Source: Citrobacter gillenii (GTDB lineage Bacteria; Pseudomonadota; Gammaproteobacteria; Enterobacterales; Enterobacteriaceae). From it: a stretch of 64,000 nucleotides of DNA. The notes below the pieces were generated by a model that saw only the letters and a program-made list of their open reading frames with translations, had not been told where the DNA came from and searched no databases. Shown here piece by piece: positions 47,085 through 56,884 of this stretch (position 1 is the stretch's first letter; every line of letters starts with the position of its first letter). Where the stretch lies: contig NZ_SUQN01000001.1 in the NCBI RefSeq assembly GCF_013337685.1, positions 1 through 64,000 of the forward strand, given 5' to 3'. Position numbers and translations under genes: made by a program.

Positions 47085-48275
47085 CAGTTCGCTAAGCTGT
47101 GATTCCACATACAGATAGCCAATACCCATCAACTGCTGCGAGCGATTAAGCTGACCGAAACTTATTTGCGTGGCTCTGGCACGTGGGCTATCGCCGTGAT
47201 CAAACGGATTAAACCCGGTTTGCTGTACCAGTGTATTGAGCCAGCTTTCGCCAAAGGCACAGCTGCGACCGTATAACCAAATCTGGTTAATATTTAATAT
47301 ATTCAAAAAATTATATAAACTCAGGCCAATGGCGCTGGCAGCGTGCTCGGCCCACGCCTGAATACGGACATCGCCCTGTTGCCAGGCGTCAATCAGCTGA
47401 TCGGTGGTCAGCGTTTCTGGATCGTAATGGGGGGCAGGCTGAGATTTCATCCACACGCGAGCCTGCTTTTTCAGGGCGCTTAATGAGGCGACCGTTTCCA
47501 GACAGCCGTAACGACCGCAGTCACAGGCGATGCCGTCAGGGTTGATTATGGTATGTCCAATCTGGCCGCTGCCAAACAAACTGCCGCGCCAGATGTTGTC
47601 GTTGATGACGAACGATGAACCAATGCCGTAATCAACGTTAATCACGCAAAAATCGCCGTTCGCCGCCGGGTTCTGCCACTTTTCCGCCAGCGCCAGCATC
47701 ACGCAGTCATTATCCAGCAGGACCTGCACGCCGAGCATTTCTTCCAGCAAATACTTTATTTCCACCGCTGTTTTCCACGGTGCCTGTGGCATGGTCTTTG
47801 ATGCGCCGGTAATCGGATCAACCTGACCGTGAACGCCCAGCGCGAGGTTGATTGTGACCTCAGGATAGTGCCGACGGTATTCCCGCCAGTGCGCTGCCAA
47901 CGCGGTCAATAGCGCTTTTGGCGTCTCGGGATTGATCAGTTCATGCCGCCAGTCACCGACTGCGACCAGGCGCGCATCTGCCAACTGGCTGGTGATGCTG
48001 GTGGGGGTGACGTTGATGCATAATGTCCAGGCCCCTTTTTCCGGCAAATGAAAGCTGCCGCTGCTCAAACCGCGCTGGCTTAATGTCTCGCGGGAATGGT
48101 CGATCCGCCCTTCATCCATCAACTCTTCGAGAATATTGCTGACCGCCGGGATCGACAAGCCGGTGAGCTGTGCCAGTTGTGATTTGCTGAGCTGCTTTTC
48201 CCGCCACAGGTGCGACAAAAAGATCTGTTTATTCGCCTGGCGAACCCTGGCGTTGTTGAACCCCGAACGCTGCAT
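47079..48275 (-). CDS. yphH: ROK-family (NagC/XylR-type) transcriptional regulator YphH
   Basis: Probable repressor of the divergent yphG gene cluster. The 398 residues have an N-terminal winged helix-turn-helix (about 10-70, LAQLTGLSIPAVSNILEEL) and a C-terminal ROK sugar-kinase-like domain with the zinc motif CDCGRYGCLET and the phosphate motif VNVDYGIGSS. It is clearly YphH. Its effector is unknown. The neighbouring genes encode a sugar transporter and mutarotase-like proteins, so a sugar effector is likely. Confidence 0.93.
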   Translation of the reverse strand: MQRSGFNNARVRQANKQIFLSHLWREKQLSKSQLAQLTGLSIPAVSNILEELMDEGRIDHSRETLSQRGLSSGSFHLPEKGAWTLCINVTPTSITSQLADARLVAVGDWRHELINPETPKALLTALAAHWREYRRHYPEVTINLALGVHGQVDPITGASKTMPQAPWKTAVEIKYLLEEMLGVQVLLDNDCVMLALAEKWQNPAANGDFCVINVDYGIGSSFVINDNIWRGSLFGSGQIGHTIINPDGIACDCGRYGCLETVASLSALKKQARVWMKSQPAPHYDPETLTTDQLIDAWQQGDVRIQAWAEHAASAIGLSLYNFLNILNINQIWLYGRSCAFGESWLNTLVQQTGFNPFDHGDSPRARATQISFGQLNRSQQLMGIGYLYVESQLSELS

Positions 48276-48389
48276 TCACTTAACTCCCTTTACTGTATTG
48301 CGTGAGCATTGCGCATTTTAACGCCACTTAACTGCCGCAGAATAGCCTCAAGTTAAATTTTTACTTTTGTTTATTGAGTGGAGAGCGGC

Positions 48390-51300
48390 ATGTACGGTTC
48401 AGTGAAGGTCTGGCAGGAAACGATCACCCTCCCAACGTGGACGGCAGGCGAGGAAGACGTTAACCCAATGTTCCTTGAGAAACGGGTTTATCAGGGATCT
48501 TCTGGTGCGGTGTATCCCTATGGCGTGATTGATACGCTAACCGGCAAGCGTGAAATGCGCGACTACAAAGCGGTGTGGATGGAGAATGACTTCATTCGCA
48601 TCATGCTGCTGCCGGAGTTGGGGGGGCGTATTCATCGCGCCTATGACAAAGTACAACAGCGCGATTTCGTCTACTACAACGAAGTCGTCAAACCTGCGCT
48701 GGTGGGCCTGCTCGGGCCGTGGATCTCCGGCGGCATTGAGTTTAACTGGCCTCAGCATCACCGTCCCACCACCTTTATGCCGGTTGATTTTACTCAACAG
48801 CAGGGCGAGCAGGGCGAATACACGGTGTGGATGGGTGAAGTTGAGCCGATGCGTGGCTTGCAGGTGATGACAGGATTCACGCTGTATCCGGATCGCGCCC
48901 TGATTGAGATAACCGGAAAAGTGTTTAACGGTAATGCCACTCCGCGCCATTTCTTATGGTGGGCGAATCCTGCGGTGAAGGGCGGGGACGATCATCAGAG
49001 CGTGTTCCCGCCGGATGTGACTGCCGTTTTTGACCATGGTAAGCGTGATGTTTCCGCGTTCCCGATAGCGACCGGCACTTATTACAAAGTGGATTACTCC
49101 GCGGGCGTGGATATCTCACGCTACAAAAACGTGCCGGTTCCGACCTCCTATATGGCTGAAAAATCGAACTATGACTTTGTCGGCGCGTGGCACCATGGCG
49201 AACGCGGCGGACTGCTGCATGTCGCCGATCACCACGTTTCGCCAGGGAAAAAACAGTGGACCTGGGGATACGGTGAGTTTGGCGTCGCCTGGGATCGCAA
49301 CCTGACCGATGACAACGGGCCGTATATTGAACTGATGACCGGGGTCTTTACTGATAATCAGCCGGACTTTACCTGGCTTGCGCCGTACGAAGAGAAAGTC
49401 TTCGTACAAAACTTCCTGCCCTACAGCGAACTCGGTATGGTGCAAAACGCCAGCACTCAACTGGCGCTGCGTCTGGTGCGTGACAATGGCCAGCTCTCTG
49501 TTGGCGTTTACGCTATTGCGCCGCTGCACGACGTGTTGGTTACGCTTTCTGCTGATGGGAAACCGTTTTATGAACAGATTCTGACCCTTGAGCCGGGGAA
49601 AAGCTGGCTGGCTGAGGTGTCCGATAGCGGTCACGAGCGGGTGACCATGGCCGTGACCCGCGCGGATGGCTCGTCGCTGCTGCAATACGAAGAGCACATT
49701 GCCGAAGAATTACCGCTGCCTTCGGCCGCCGTTGCGCCGGCACTGCCAGAGGCGCTGTCCAATACCGATGAACTCTATTTTATTGGTCAGCATCTGGAAC
49801 AATACAATCACGCCAGCCGTTATGCAGAGGATTATTATCGCCGCGCGCTGGAGGTTGATCCGCTGGATTACCGCAATAATGTGGCGCTGGGAACGCTGGC
49901 GCTAAACCGGGCGGACTGGGCATTGGCCGAGCACTGTGCGCGTGCGGCGCTTGAACGCGCGCATAAACTCAATAAAAATCCGCGTGATGGCGAGGCGAGC
50001 ATGCTGCTGGCCGCCGCTCTGGAACGTCAGGGTGATAATGACGGTGCGTGGGAGAGTTACTACAAGGCAAGCTGGAGCGGTAACTGTCGCGATGCCGCCT
50101 TCTGGTCGCTGGCTCGTCTGGCGATGAAGCGTGCAGACTATGCTGGTGCGCTGGAGAAGGTCGATCAGAGTCTGCGTTTCAACGGCAGTAATAACCTGGC
50201 GATGGGGCTGAAAGCGTTGGTGCTGGCGAAGCTTGATCGCAGCGAGCAGGCGCTGGAATATATTCGCCAGCAGCTGGCTGACTATCCGCTGAGTTACACC
50301 CTGCACTATGCGCGCTGGGCTATCGGCCAGGACGAAGATTCAGCCGCCGCACTGCTGTCCGTTACCGGGCGACGTGGTACCAATGCCTGCGAGCTGGCGG
50401 GTTGGCTGACTTCTTTGGGGCAGCAAGATGCGGCGCGCGATGTGCTGGAACTGCTCGACAGCCAGGAAACGCTGCCGATGTTGTGGCGGGCTTCACTCAG
50501 TGATAACCCTCAGTCTTTCATCATGCGCGCTCGCGAGTGTCTGCAAAACCGTGTGCGATTCCCCAATACGCTGGATGAAGTGCAGATGCTACAAACGCTG
50601 GCGCATAGCGCGTTTGCCCGCTATTTGCTCGGCTGTTTCTGGTATAGCAAACGACGTTATGACGAGGCGGTCTCCTGCTGGCAATTCACGCTTGAGCAGG
50701 AGCCGGATTTTGCCCCGGTACACCGATTGCTGGGGATTTATGCCTGGAACAAGCAGCATGATGCTCAACTGGCAGAGCGTTATCTGTCGCAGGCCGTGGC
50801 GCTGGAGCCGAAAAATGCGCGCTTCCTGTTTGAGCTCGACTATCTCAATAAACTTCTGGCACAACCGGCTAAACAGCGTTTGGCAAGGCTGGAAGCCAGC
50901 AAGGAGGTGGTTTTCCATCGTGATGACCTGACGGTAGAACTGCTCAGTTTATGGAATGGCGTGGGTCACTATGATGCCGCGGCGGCCGTGCTCAACGAAC
51001 GCGTGTTCCACCCGTGGGAAGGCGGTGAAGGCAAAGCCACCGGGCAGTATCTGCTCAATCAACTGCATCGGGCACTGGCCGCTGTTCACATCAACGATTT
51101 CCCGGCTGCCATCGTCTTGCTGCAACAGGCGCTGCACTACCCGCAGAACCTCGGCGAAGGACGTTTACCCGGACAAACGGATAACGACATCTGGTATTTG
51201 CTGGGATATTGCGCACAGCAGCAGGGACACCATGACGAGGCCCAGCGCTATTTTGTGCGGGCAACGCGGGGCGGTAGTTCGCTTGACGCCGGACGTTATT

Positions 51301-51656
51301 ACAACGACCAGCCGGTGGACTATCTGTTCTGGCAAGGCATGGCGTTGAAAGCGATGGGGGACACCGCGCAAGCGGACACGCTGTTCCACAGCTTCCTGCA
51401 GTGGGTTGATACGCAGCATGACCAGGTACCGGACGTCGATTTCTTTGCCGTATCGCTGCCTGATTTAGTGGTGTTGGATACCTCTGCACACGAGAAACAT
51501 CAGCAACACTGTCTGTTCATCAACGCGCTTGGGCACCTGGGGCTGGGCAATCTGCCAGCCTGCCAGCATGACCTTGATGCGCTATTGCAACGTCATCCGG
51601 CGCACGACAAAGCCTTGCTGCTGCGTCACGCCATCAACATATCGCTTTTCCAGTAA
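48390..51656 (+). CDS. yphG: YphG: DUF5107 domain plus tetratricopeptide repeats
   Basis: Protein of unknown function, 1088 residues, without signal peptide. The N-terminal third (about 25-340, with LLPELGGRIHRAYDK and WISGGIEFNWPQHHRP) is the DUF5107 domain, which resembles a galactose-mutarotase-like beta-sandwich. The rest consists of helical tetratricopeptide-like repeats (for example EDYYRRALEVDPLDYRNN near 483-500 and AERYLSQAVALEPKNARF near 798-815). I used the ATG at 48390, preceded by GGAGAG; a GTG four codons upstream lies on the Shine-Dalgarno. It is divergent from yphH and first of yphG-MFS-yphB. Confidence 0.9.
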   Translation: MYGSVKVWQETITLPTWTAGEEDVNPMFLEKRVYQGSSGAVYPYGVIDTLTGKREMRDYKAVWMENDFIRIMLLPELGGRIHRAYDKVQQRDFVYYNEVVKPALVGLLGPWISGGIEFNWPQHHRPTTFMPVDFTQQQGEQGEYTVWMGEVEPMRGLQVMTGFTLYPDRALIEITGKVFNGNATPRHFLWWANPAVKGGDDHQSVFPPDVTAVFDHGKRDVSAFPIATGTYYKVDYSAGVDISRYKNVPVPTSYMAEKSNYDFVGAWHHGERGGLLHVADHHVSPGKKQWTWGYGEFGVAWDRNLTDDNGPYIELMTGVFTDNQPDFTWLAPYEEKVFVQNFLPYSELGMVQNASTQLALRLVRDNGQLSVGVYAIAPLHDVLVTLSADGKPFYEQILTLEPGKSWLAEVSDSGHERVTMAVTRADGSSLLQYEEHIAEELPLPSAAVAPALPEALSNTDELYFIGQHLEQYNHASRYAEDYYRRALEVDPLDYRNNVALGTLALNRADWALAEHCARAALERAHKLNKNPRDGEASMLLAAALERQGDNDGAWESYYKASWSGNCRDAAFWSLARLAMKRADYAGALEKVDQSLRFNGSNNLAMGLKALVLAKLDRSEQALEYIRQQLADYPLSYTLHYARWAIGQDEDSAAALLSVTGRRGTNACELAGWLTSLGQQDAARDVLELLDSQETLPMLWRASLSDNPQSFIMRARECLQNRVRFPNTLDEVQMLQTLAHSAFARYLLGCFWYSKRRYDEAVSCWQFTLEQEPDFAPVHRLLGIYAWNKQHDAQLAERYLSQAVALEPKNARFLFELDYLNKLLAQPAKQRLARLEASKEVVFHRDDLTVELLSLWNGVGHYDAAAAVLNERVFHPWEGGEGKATGQYLLNQLHRALAAVHINDFPAAIVLLQQALHYPQNLGEGRLPGQTDNDIWYLLGYCAQQQGHHDEAQRYFVRATRGGSSLDAGRYYNDQPVDYLFWQGMALKAMGDTAQADTLFHSFLQWVDTQHDQVPDVDFFAVSLPDLVVLDTSAHEKHQQHCLFINALGHLGLGNLPACQHDLDALLQRHPAHDKALLLRHAINISLFQ

Positions 51657-51728
51657 CACCCTGATCGGGTGGGGGCAACCCCACCTGAAACCTTCTGTTC
51701 CCTGCGTTTCCCTGAAAGAGGAATGATA

Positions 51729-53168
51729 ATGAATAACGCGCAGACACATTTAAAGATTGGCTATGTCTGGACTATCTGCCTGGTTGCGGCCTGCGGTGGT
51801 TTACTGTTTGGCTATGACTGGGTAGTGATTGGTGGGGCAAAACCCTTCTATGAAGCGTATTTCTCGATTACCGATCCGGCGCAGTCCGGCTGGGCGATGA
51901 GCTCGGCGCTGGTCGGCTGTATTTTTGGTGCGCTGATCTCCGGCTGGTGTGCCGACAAGTTTGGTCGAAAAATGCCGCTGATCCTCTCTGCGATACTCTT
52001 CAGTGCCTCTGCCTGGGGCACCGCCGTTGCCAGCAATTTCGATATGTTTATTGTCTATCGTATCGTCGGCGGGGTGGGGATTGGTCTGGCGTCGGCGCTG
52101 AGTCCACTGTACATCGCTGAAGTCAGCCCGGCTGAAAAGCGCGGTCGTTTTGTTGCCGTTAACCAACTGACCATCGTGATTGGCGTGCTGGCGGCGCAGC
52201 TTATCAATCTGATGATTGCTGAACCCGTTGCCACTGGCGCGACCCAGCAGGCGATTGTGGAAAGCTGGAACGGTCAGACGGGCTGGCGCTGGATGTTCGG
52301 TGCCGAGTTAGTCCCCGCTCTGGCGTTTCTTGTACTGATGTTCTTTGTGCCGGAATCTCCGCGTTGGTTGGTGAAGGCCGGGAAACCTGAGCGCGCACGC
52401 GCCATGCTGCAACGGATTGGCAGTACAGCGTATGCAGAGCAAACCCTGAAGGAGATTGAACACACGCTGCAAAAAGATAATCACAAGGTCGCCTGGTCTA
52501 CGCTGCTGCAACCGCAGATCAAACCGATCGTGATTATTGGTATGGTGCTGGCCGTATTCCAGCAGTGGTGTGGAATCAACGTGATCTTCAACTATGCGCA
52601 GGAGATCTTTGCCTCCGCCGGGTTCGATATCAACGGTACGTTAAAATCGATCGTGGCGACGGGGATCATTAATCTGGTCTTCACCCTTGCCGCTCTGCCG
52701 CTGGTGGACAAAATTGGCCGTCGCAAACTGATGCTGTTTGGCGCATCGGGGCTGACCGTTATCTATGTGCTGATCGCCAGTGCCTACGGCTTGGGCATTA
52801 TGGGATGGCCGGTGTTGGTACTGGTGTTGGCGGCAATCGCTATTTACGCCCTGACGCTGGCCCCGGTGACCTGGGTGCTTCTGTCGGAAATTTTCCCTAA
52901 CCGCGTGCGTGGTCTGGCGATGTCGCTGGGTACGCTGGCACTGTGGATTGCCTGTTTCCTGCTGACCTACACCTTCCCGCTGCTCAATGCCAGCCTGGGT
53001 GCGGCTGGGAGCTTCCTGCTGTACGGTGTGATTTGTGCCATGGGTTATGTTTACGTTCTGCGCCATGTGCCGGAAACCAAGGGCGTCACCCTGGAAGCGC
53101 TGGAAGAACAGCTGGCGGCGCAGCATAGTAAAGCCAGCCCTTCGGCCCAACCACGTAGCGCCCGGTAA
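51729..53168 (+). CDS. MFS sugar porter-family transporter
   Basis: Twelve-helix major facilitator of the sugar porter family (relatives include XylE, AraE and GalP), so probably a sugar:H+ symporter. The 479 residues show GGLLFGYDWVVIGGA in helix 1, the loop motif DKFGRKMPL, RIVGGVGIGLASALSPLYIAE (in two halves), PESPRWLV after helix 6, the sugar-site region QQWCGINVIFNYA, and VPETKGVTLEALEE at the end. The ATG at 51729 is 6 bases from AGAGGA; an in-frame ATG two codons upstream is too close. It takes the place of the yphC-yphF genes of E. coli. The substrate is unknown. Confidence 0.9.
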   Translation: MNNAQTHLKIGYVWTICLVAACGGLLFGYDWVVIGGAKPFYEAYFSITDPAQSGWAMSSALVGCIFGALISGWCADKFGRKMPLILSAILFSASAWGTAVASNFDMFIVYRIVGGVGIGLASALSPLYIAEVSPAEKRGRFVAVNQLTIVIGVLAAQLINLMIAEPVATGATQQAIVESWNGQTGWRWMFGAELVPALAFLVLMFFVPESPRWLVKAGKPERARAMLQRIGSTAYAEQTLKEIEHTLQKDNHKVAWSTLLQPQIKPIVIIGMVLAVFQQWCGINVIFNYAQEIFASAGFDINGTLKSIVATGIINLVFTLAALPLVDKIGRRKLMLFGASGLTVIYVLIASAYGLGIMGWPVLVLVLAAIAIYALTLAPVTWVLLSEIFPNRVRGLAMSLGTLALWIACFLLTYTFPLLNASLGAAGSFLLYGVICAMGYVYVLRHVPETKGVTLEALEEQLAAQHSKASPSAQPRSAR

Positions 53169-54010
53169 TGGACAACCTTTTGATGCTACAAAACGCACAT
53201 CTGCGGATGTGCGTTGACCCTCAGGGCGGGTCGCTGTTGAGTCTGGTGTCGTTACAACATCAACAACCGGTTTTACGTGAGGGCCAGGGGAAACAACCGG
53301 GGGATTGCGGCCTGTTCCCCATGTTACCGCTGGCTAACCGGGTGGCAGGTAATCGCTTTCTACTGCGGGGGGAAGAGGTGGTTTTGCCGCAGCATGAGGC
53401 GGACGATAAATTCTTCTTACACGGTGACGGCTGGCTGCGGCGCTGGGAGGTGGTTAATGCGACTCAAAGCGGCTGTTTGCTGCGCTTACGCGGCTGGCAT
53501 CCGTGCGGTTACGACTATACGGCGCAGCTGTGCTATCAACTGGAAGCGTCCAGCCTGCATGCCTCGTTGACCCTCACCCACAGCGGTGAACAACCGATGT
53601 TGTACGGCTGTGGCTTCCATCCGTTTTTTGCCTTTGATGCGCGCAGTACGGCGCAGTTTTCGGTCAGCGGCTACTGGCCGGAGGGGGAGCAACACCTGCC
53701 GTTACCCTGGCAGCACGATATCCCACCAGCGGCTGATTTTACTCGCGCACAGTATGGCGAGGACGCCTGGCTGAACGTGGGGTATTCCGGCTGGGGCGGG
53801 CAGGCGGTCATTCAACGCGATGTGATGAAGCTCACGATTCTGGCGCAAACTCCGTGGCTTATGCTGTTCAGAATGTCGGGTGAGGAGTTCCTTTGCCTCG
53901 AACCGCAGACGCATCCGGTGAATGCCCACCACATGCCGGGCCAGCCGGGATTACGCCTTTTAGCGCAGGGAGAACAGTGCCATTTTGCGCTGCAAATTCG
54001 CGTAGAATAG
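53168..54010 (+). CDS. yphB: aldose 1-epimerase-family protein YphB
   Basis: Galactose-mutarotase-fold protein, probably interconverting alpha and beta anomers of an aldose. The 280 residues have FPMLPLANRVAGNRF, FLHGDGWLRRW with the expected active-site histidine, CGFHPFFAF with a second histidine, and FLCLEPQTHPVNAHH. It is somewhat diverged from E. coli YphB. Its ATG overlaps the stop of the transporter gene (TAATG), so the two are translationally coupled and probably act on the same sugar. Confidence 0.87.
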   Translation: MDNLLMLQNAHLRMCVDPQGGSLLSLVSLQHQQPVLREGQGKQPGDCGLFPMLPLANRVAGNRFLLRGEEVVLPQHEADDKFFLHGDGWLRRWEVVNATQSGCLLRLRGWHPCGYDYTAQLCYQLEASSLHASLTLTHSGEQPMLYGCGFHPFFAFDARSTAQFSVSGYWPEGEQHLPLPWQHDIPPAADFTRAQYGEDAWLNVGYSGWGGQAVIQRDVMKLTILAQTPWLMLFRMSGEEFLCLEPQTHPVNAHHMPGQPGLRLLAQGEQCHFALQIRVE

Positions 54011-54098
54011 GGCAATTATCATGTTATCTGCCTGTTAATACTCGCTTGCGCCAGCCGGGGTTTATCGCCAGACTATCGCCTCCAAACGGGAGGGAATC

Positions 54099-55247
54099 AT
54101 GGTTTTGCACTCCACGCGCTGGCTGGCGCTCGGTTATTTCACCTACTTTTTTAGCTACGGGATTTTTCTGCCTTTCTGGAGCGTGTGGCTCGAAGGGTTG
54201 GGGCTGACGCCTGAAACCATCGGCCTGCTGTTAGGCGCGGGGTTAATTGCACGTTTTCTCGGTAGTTTGCTCATTGCGCCGCGCGTGAGCGATCCCTCTC
54301 GTCTGATTTCCGCTTTACGCATTTTAGCGCTGCTGACGCTGGTGTTTGCGCTGGCCTTCTGGGCGGGGACGCACGTGGCGTGGCTGATGGTGGTGATGGT
54401 CGGGTTTAACCTGTTCTTCTCGCCGCTGGTGCCGCTGACGGATGCGCTGGCGAATACCTGGCAAAAGCAAATCACCATGGATTATGGCCGGGTGCGGTTG
54501 TGGGGGTCTGTGGCCTTTGTGATTGGCTCGGCGCTGACCGGTAAGCTGGTGACCCTGTATGACTATCGGGTGATCCTGGTGCTGCTGTCACTGGCGTTGG
54601 CGTCAATGCTGCTGGGTATGATGATCCGCCCGAGCGTGCAGCCTGCGGGAGAAGTTCGCCAGCAGGAGAGTACCGGATGGCCAGCATGGCGTCAGCTGAT
54701 TATGCAGAGCTGGCGCTTTCTTGCCTGCGTGAGCCTTCTGCAAGGGGCGCACGCAGCCTATTATGGTTTCAGCGCTATTTACTGGCAGTCTGCCGGATAT
54801 TCGGCGTCAGCGGTGGGCTATTTATGGTCACTGGGTGTGGTCGCGGAAGTGATTATCTTCGCACTCAGCCACAAGCTGTTCCGCCGCTTTAGCGCCCGCG
54901 ATCTGTTGCTGCTCTCCGCCGTGTGTGGCGTGGTGCGCTGGGGTTTGATGGGCTGGAGCACCGAGCTGCCGTGGCTTATCGTGGTGCAAATCCTGCATTG
55001 CGGTACGTTTACCGTGTGTCACCTGGCGGCCATGCGCTACATTGCCGCACGCCAGAGCAGCGAAGTGATTCGTTTGCAGGCGGTCTATTCCGCCATTGCG
55101 ATGGGCGGCAGTATTGCCATCATGACCGTGTTCGCTGGTTACCTGTACCAGAATATGGGCAGCGGTGTATTCTGGGTTATGGCGCTGGTGGCGCTACCCG
55201 CCATCGTCTTGCGGCCTAAAGTGACGGCGCAATCACCGGTGTTATGA
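54099..55247 (+). CDS. hcaT: 3-phenylpropionate MFS transporter HcaT
   Basis: Putative 3-phenylpropionic acid importer of the major facilitator superfamily. The 382 residues begin STRWLALGYFTYFFSYGIF and have about twelve membrane segments; it is close to E. coli HcaT throughout. Here it lies after yphB, about 7 kb from hcaR, whereas in E. coli it is next to hcaR. Its end overlaps the 3' end of csiE by 6 bases. Confidence 0.95.
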   Translation: MVLHSTRWLALGYFTYFFSYGIFLPFWSVWLEGLGLTPETIGLLLGAGLIARFLGSLLIAPRVSDPSRLISALRILALLTLVFALAFWAGTHVAWLMVVMVGFNLFFSPLVPLTDALANTWQKQITMDYGRVRLWGSVAFVIGSALTGKLVTLYDYRVILVLLSLALASMLLGMMIRPSVQPAGEVRQQESTGWPAWRQLIMQSWRFLACVSLLQGAHAAYYGFSAIYWQSAGYSASAVGYLWSLGVVAEVIIFALSHKLFRRFSARDLLLLSAVCGVVRWGLMGWSTELPWLIVVQILHCGTFTVCHLAAMRYIAARQSSEVIRLQAVYSAIAMGGSIAIMTVFAGYLYQNMGSGVFWVMALVALPAIVLRPKVTAQSPVL

Positions 55248-56519
55248 TTCGAGGATTTTGCGGATCTGCTGCTGCTGATGCAGCGTAAGCGACAGATCCG
55301 CATGAATCAACGGCGGTGAAAACAGCGGTAGCGGCGTGGTGTACGGGGTAATAATCAGCGCCACGCCACGCGGCGAGCCCTGTTTCTGAAAGTCCTGCAT
55401 CGGCATATGTTTTACGTTCAGCGGCAGCAGGGTCAGCTCACGTAATTGCTGCTCAATATGCGTCTCCAGTCGTTCATTATTGCCCGTCAGCAGAATGATT
55501 TGCTTCTCGTGCAGATCTTTTTCCTGCATCAGCCATGCGCCAAAAATGACGGCGACCAGCCCCGTTTCTTCTTCAGAAAAATGCACCTCGTATTCCGCTT
55601 CAAATCCCTTGAGCGCTTCTCGCGTGGTGCGCACCAGCCGGGGATAGAGCCGACTGAACTCCTCCGGCAGGGTGTTATCAATGCCAATCGCGAACACGCT
55701 ACGGTTCAACGCCTGAGCAAGATGCACGTACAACTGGTCGTTCAATCCTTGTTCGTCGCTGAAGCGGACGTTGCCGCTCTCGCGAAAACGTAGCACCAGT
55801 CGGGCAATGGCCAGACGCAGACGGCGGTCCTGCTGATGGTTATCGCGAATGGGATCGGGGATGCGGATCATCGAGAACAGCAGCGCCATAAACAGCGACT
55901 CGCCCGGTGGCGCACTTTGCATCACACGACGCTGCCAGTGACGACCGATTTCTTCGGCGAGCGCATACTCGGCGCAGGATTGCGCCCAGCGCTGTTGTAG
56001 CGGGTTAAACTCCGGGTGGAGCCCGGCGTGATGTTGCAGCAGGCTGTACTGTAAAAACAGGCGCAGAAACTGGACATCCCGGCATTCAAACGGCTTTTGC
56101 AGCCGCCGGGAACAGAGGTTGATGAGCGCATGCAGATTGGTGTCGTCATACAGCGTGCGGGCGATGCCGCGTTGTTTGAGCTGCATTTTTAACGCTGGTG
56201 TGAACTGCCCGGTGATAAAGCCCGGGCACAGCCGCAGGCCGCGTCGTAGCCAGTGCAGAAAGCACAATCGTTGATTGAGTGCCGAACCTTCGATCTGGTA
56301 GCCACCATTCTGCGTGGCAATGATAGTAAGACGATGATAGCGCTGGATTTCAATCCCCGCGCCGATGATATCCTCGCGGACCACATCGTCTTCGACGCCA
56401 TTGAGGGCGCTAAATGTCTGGGTGGTCGCGATTTGCCCCGGCTGGAACAGCGTCAGCAGCACATGGCAGCGGCGCTGGGGAGCAGAAAGTACAGATGGCG
56501 GGGCAAGCGTTGACATCAT
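55242..56519 (-). CDS. csiE: stationary-phase-inducible protein CsiE
   Basis: Protein of unknown role induced in stationary phase by sigma-S and cAMP-CRP in E. coli. The 425 residues contain helical PRD-like regulatory domains (for example ALNRSVFAIGIDNTLPEEF, about 270-290, and VHFSEEETGLVAVIFGAWL, about 315-335) and a C-terminal EIIB-like part (IILLTGNNERLETHIEQQL, about 345-365). It resembles PTS-regulated antiterminators without an evident RNA- or DNA-binding domain. It is convergent with hcaT. Confidence 0.93.
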   Translation of the reverse strand: MMSTLAPPSVLSAPQRRCHVLLTLFQPGQIATTQTFSALNGVEDDVVREDIIGAGIEIQRYHRLTIIATQNGGYQIEGSALNQRLCFLHWLRRGLRLCPGFITGQFTPALKMQLKQRGIARTLYDDTNLHALINLCSRRLQKPFECRDVQFLRLFLQYSLLQHHAGLHPEFNPLQQRWAQSCAEYALAEEIGRHWQRRVMQSAPPGESLFMALLFSMIRIPDPIRDNHQQDRRLRLAIARLVLRFRESGNVRFSDEQGLNDQLYVHLAQALNRSVFAIGIDNTLPEEFSRLYPRLVRTTREALKGFEAEYEVHFSEEETGLVAVIFGAWLMQEKDLHEKQIILLTGNNERLETHIEQQLRELTLLPLNVKHMPMQDFQKQGSPRGVALIITPYTTPLPLFSPPLIHADLSLTLHQQQQIRKILES

Positions 56520-56884
56520 CTGTAGAGTCTCCCGAAAGTATGTTTGGTAAGAATAGCTAAAGTTTGCTCATAGAAATGAAGAATGGAATCCTTTCCGCCA
56601 GGAATGCTGGAGACCGTCACAGAATTTTTAACGCGAGGAACAGTGGGCGGGAGTTAAACGCAGCGCGTTAACACGTTTTTTCACTGTTTTATCTTTTGTT
56701 GCAATATAAAAAAACACTACCAGTGGCTGTACTGTTTGTCAGTTAAGCATTATGGAGAACATGTGATTCCGGCTCAGGGTCACGTTCACGGGTACTATCA
56801 TTTCAGATAAGTGAAAAACATAAGGTGAACGTAGCAATATACCGGAGGCAACAGATCCATTACCTCCGGAACAGCTGTCAGGCG
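56520..56884. other. intergenic region between csiE and the sugar operon
   Basis: No gene is supported in these 365 bases. The csiE promoter should lie in the left part. The right end holds the inverted repeat CCGGAGG (56842-56848) and CCTCCGG (56863-56869) just past the end of the minus-strand sugar operon. It has no T-run, so it could be a weak terminator or a 3'-stabilising hairpin. Confidence 0.45.
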
